From Methylomarinum vadi (GTDB lineage Bacteria > Pseudomonadota > Gammaproteobacteria > Methylococcales > Methylomonadaceae), in assembly GCF_000733935.1 (NCBI RefSeq), contig NZ_JPON01000001.1:3031501-3095500 (forward strand): a stretch of 64,000 bases of DNA, written 5' to 3'. The notes beneath the pieces are model-generated. The model saw nothing but the letters and a program-made list of their open reading frames with translations. It had not been told where the DNA came from and made no database searches. Numbering within the stretch: position 1 is the first letter of the stretch; every line of letters begins with the position of its first letter. This document shows, piece after piece, positions 63,491 to 64,000 of the stretch. The position numbers were made by a program, and so were the translations under genes.

Positions 63491-64000
63491 ATGAAATTGA
63501 ACCGTTTTTCCATCTTAGCTTTATTATTTGCAACAATATTCGTAAACGGCGTTCGGGCCGATGATTCGTTATCGGCTTTGATGCAGAGAATGCGATCCGA
63601 ACAGGCGGTCAGAATCGCTTATCAGGAGACCCGCACGCTGGCGCTTATGGATCAGCCCTGGCGGGGCAGTGGATATATGTATTCGCTGCCGCCCGATACG
63701 ATGCTCAAAGAGCAGTTGCAGCCGGAACGGTTGTTGATGGCCATCGTCGGGGGCGACATGTATTATTACGATCCCGGTAACGATGTCCGGCATCAGGCGG
63801 CGCTGGACGAAGACAATCCGATGAGCTTGAATATCGCCGTGTTCAAGGCGCTAATGATGGCCGATCGTAAGTTGTTGGAAAGGATGTACGCGGTCGATTT
63901 TTCCGTGCAGCCGGAACAGTGGGTGTTGCGGCTGACCGCCAAGCATGAGCCCGATTCCGGTTTCGGCATAGAAATCTCGGGATTGCCGCAACAACAGCCC
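63491..64000 (+). CDS. LolA-like periplasmic carrier, 3' end outside the window
   Basis: Open from ATG 63491 to the edge, 170 residues seen. Signal peptide (ILALLFATIFVNGVRA), then LMQRMRSEQAVRIAYQETR, PWRGSGYMYSLPPD and MLKEQLQPERLLMAIVGGDMYYYDP (quoted in part), the pattern of LolA-related lipoprotein-carrier folds in aryl-polyene clusters. It starts directly after the COG4648 gene (TGAATG). In known clusters an MMPL-type exporter follows; that would lie beyond the window. Confidence 0.75.
   Translation, partial: MKLNRFSILALLFATIFVNGVRADDSLSALMQRMRSEQAVRIAYQETRTLALMDQPWRGSGYMYSLPPDTMLKEQLQPERLLMAIVGGDMYYYDPGNDVRHQAALDEDNPMSLNIAVFKALMMADRKLLERMYAVDFSVQPEQWVLRLTAKHEPDSGFGIEISGLPQQQP

Overview
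The window comes from a gammaproteobacterium. The best evidence is the minus-strand housekeeping block cutA-dsbD-tlpA ... aroQ-accB-accC-prmA-(zinc ribbon/DUF3426) ... dusB-fis-purH-purD, an order known from Pseudomonas and relatives. A methanotroph of the Methylococcales is a reasonable guess from overall character, but nothing here proves it. No tRNA, rRNA or CRISPR array was seen.

Layout. 1-5.8 kb: a minus-strand stress/energy group with alpha-glucan phosphorylase (cut by the window edge), a P3A proton-pumping ATPase, a membrane-anchored small heat shock protein and a YfdX-family periplasmic protein. 6.1-9.0 kb: an AraC regulator, two small SAM methyltransferases and a short acidic tail-anchored protein. 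9.4-19.2 kb: a divergent biosynthetic gene cluster. 19.3-21.5 kb: macrodomain protein, MsrB and M18 aminopeptidase, translationally coupled. 21.6-27.3 kb: YfiR, a CHASE/HAMP/PAS/GGDEF/EAL protein, a TonB-dependent receptor and an AlkB-like oxygenase. 27.3-47.7 kb: the housekeeping block, interrupted by rlmI plus an unknown membrane protein, and by sdaA plus a large c-di-GMP signalling gene broken by two copies of one IS200-type element. 47.8-56.6 kb: fxsA, DUF3422, a DUF2892-type protein, uvrD, a kinase-like phosphotransferase, rdgB, rph, a Ser/Thr kinase and yicC. 56.7-64 kb: lipoproteins, a glycosyltransferase, a TauE/SafE permease and, at the right edge, a COG4648-type membrane protein followed by a LolA-like protein.

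The most notable system is the 9.4-19.2 kb cluster. The minus-strand arm encodes a complete pyrrole-2-carboxyl carrier-protein starter set: an L-prolyl-AMP ligase whose ten specificity residues read DLFYLALVCK, a prolyl-carrier-protein dehydrogenase with the isovaleryl-CoA-dehydrogenase-type catalytic Glu, and a 79-residue carrier protein. The same arm carries a stand-alone condensation-like acyltransferase. The plus-strand arm encodes a flavin halogenase-like enzyme followed by ketosynthase, hotdog dehydratase, ketoreductase and ketosynthase in the order of the aryl-polyene genes apeO-P-Q-R. The prediction is a pyrrole-primed, possibly halogenated polyene, i.e. an aryl-polyene-like pathway in which the usual benzoate-type starter is replaced by pyrrole. 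The COG4648 and LolA-like genes at 62.9-64 kb resemble aryl-polyene accessory genes and may begin a second, physically separate locus for the same or a related product.

The second notable feature is the 3.9 kb gene coding NIT-HAMP-PAS-PAS-GGDEF-EAL-CZB. It is split by two 589-bp IS200-like elements, both inserted after TTTA. Removing both elements restores one uninterrupted frame of 1308 codons including the stop. One IS copy carries a nonsense mutation in its transposase; the other is intact.
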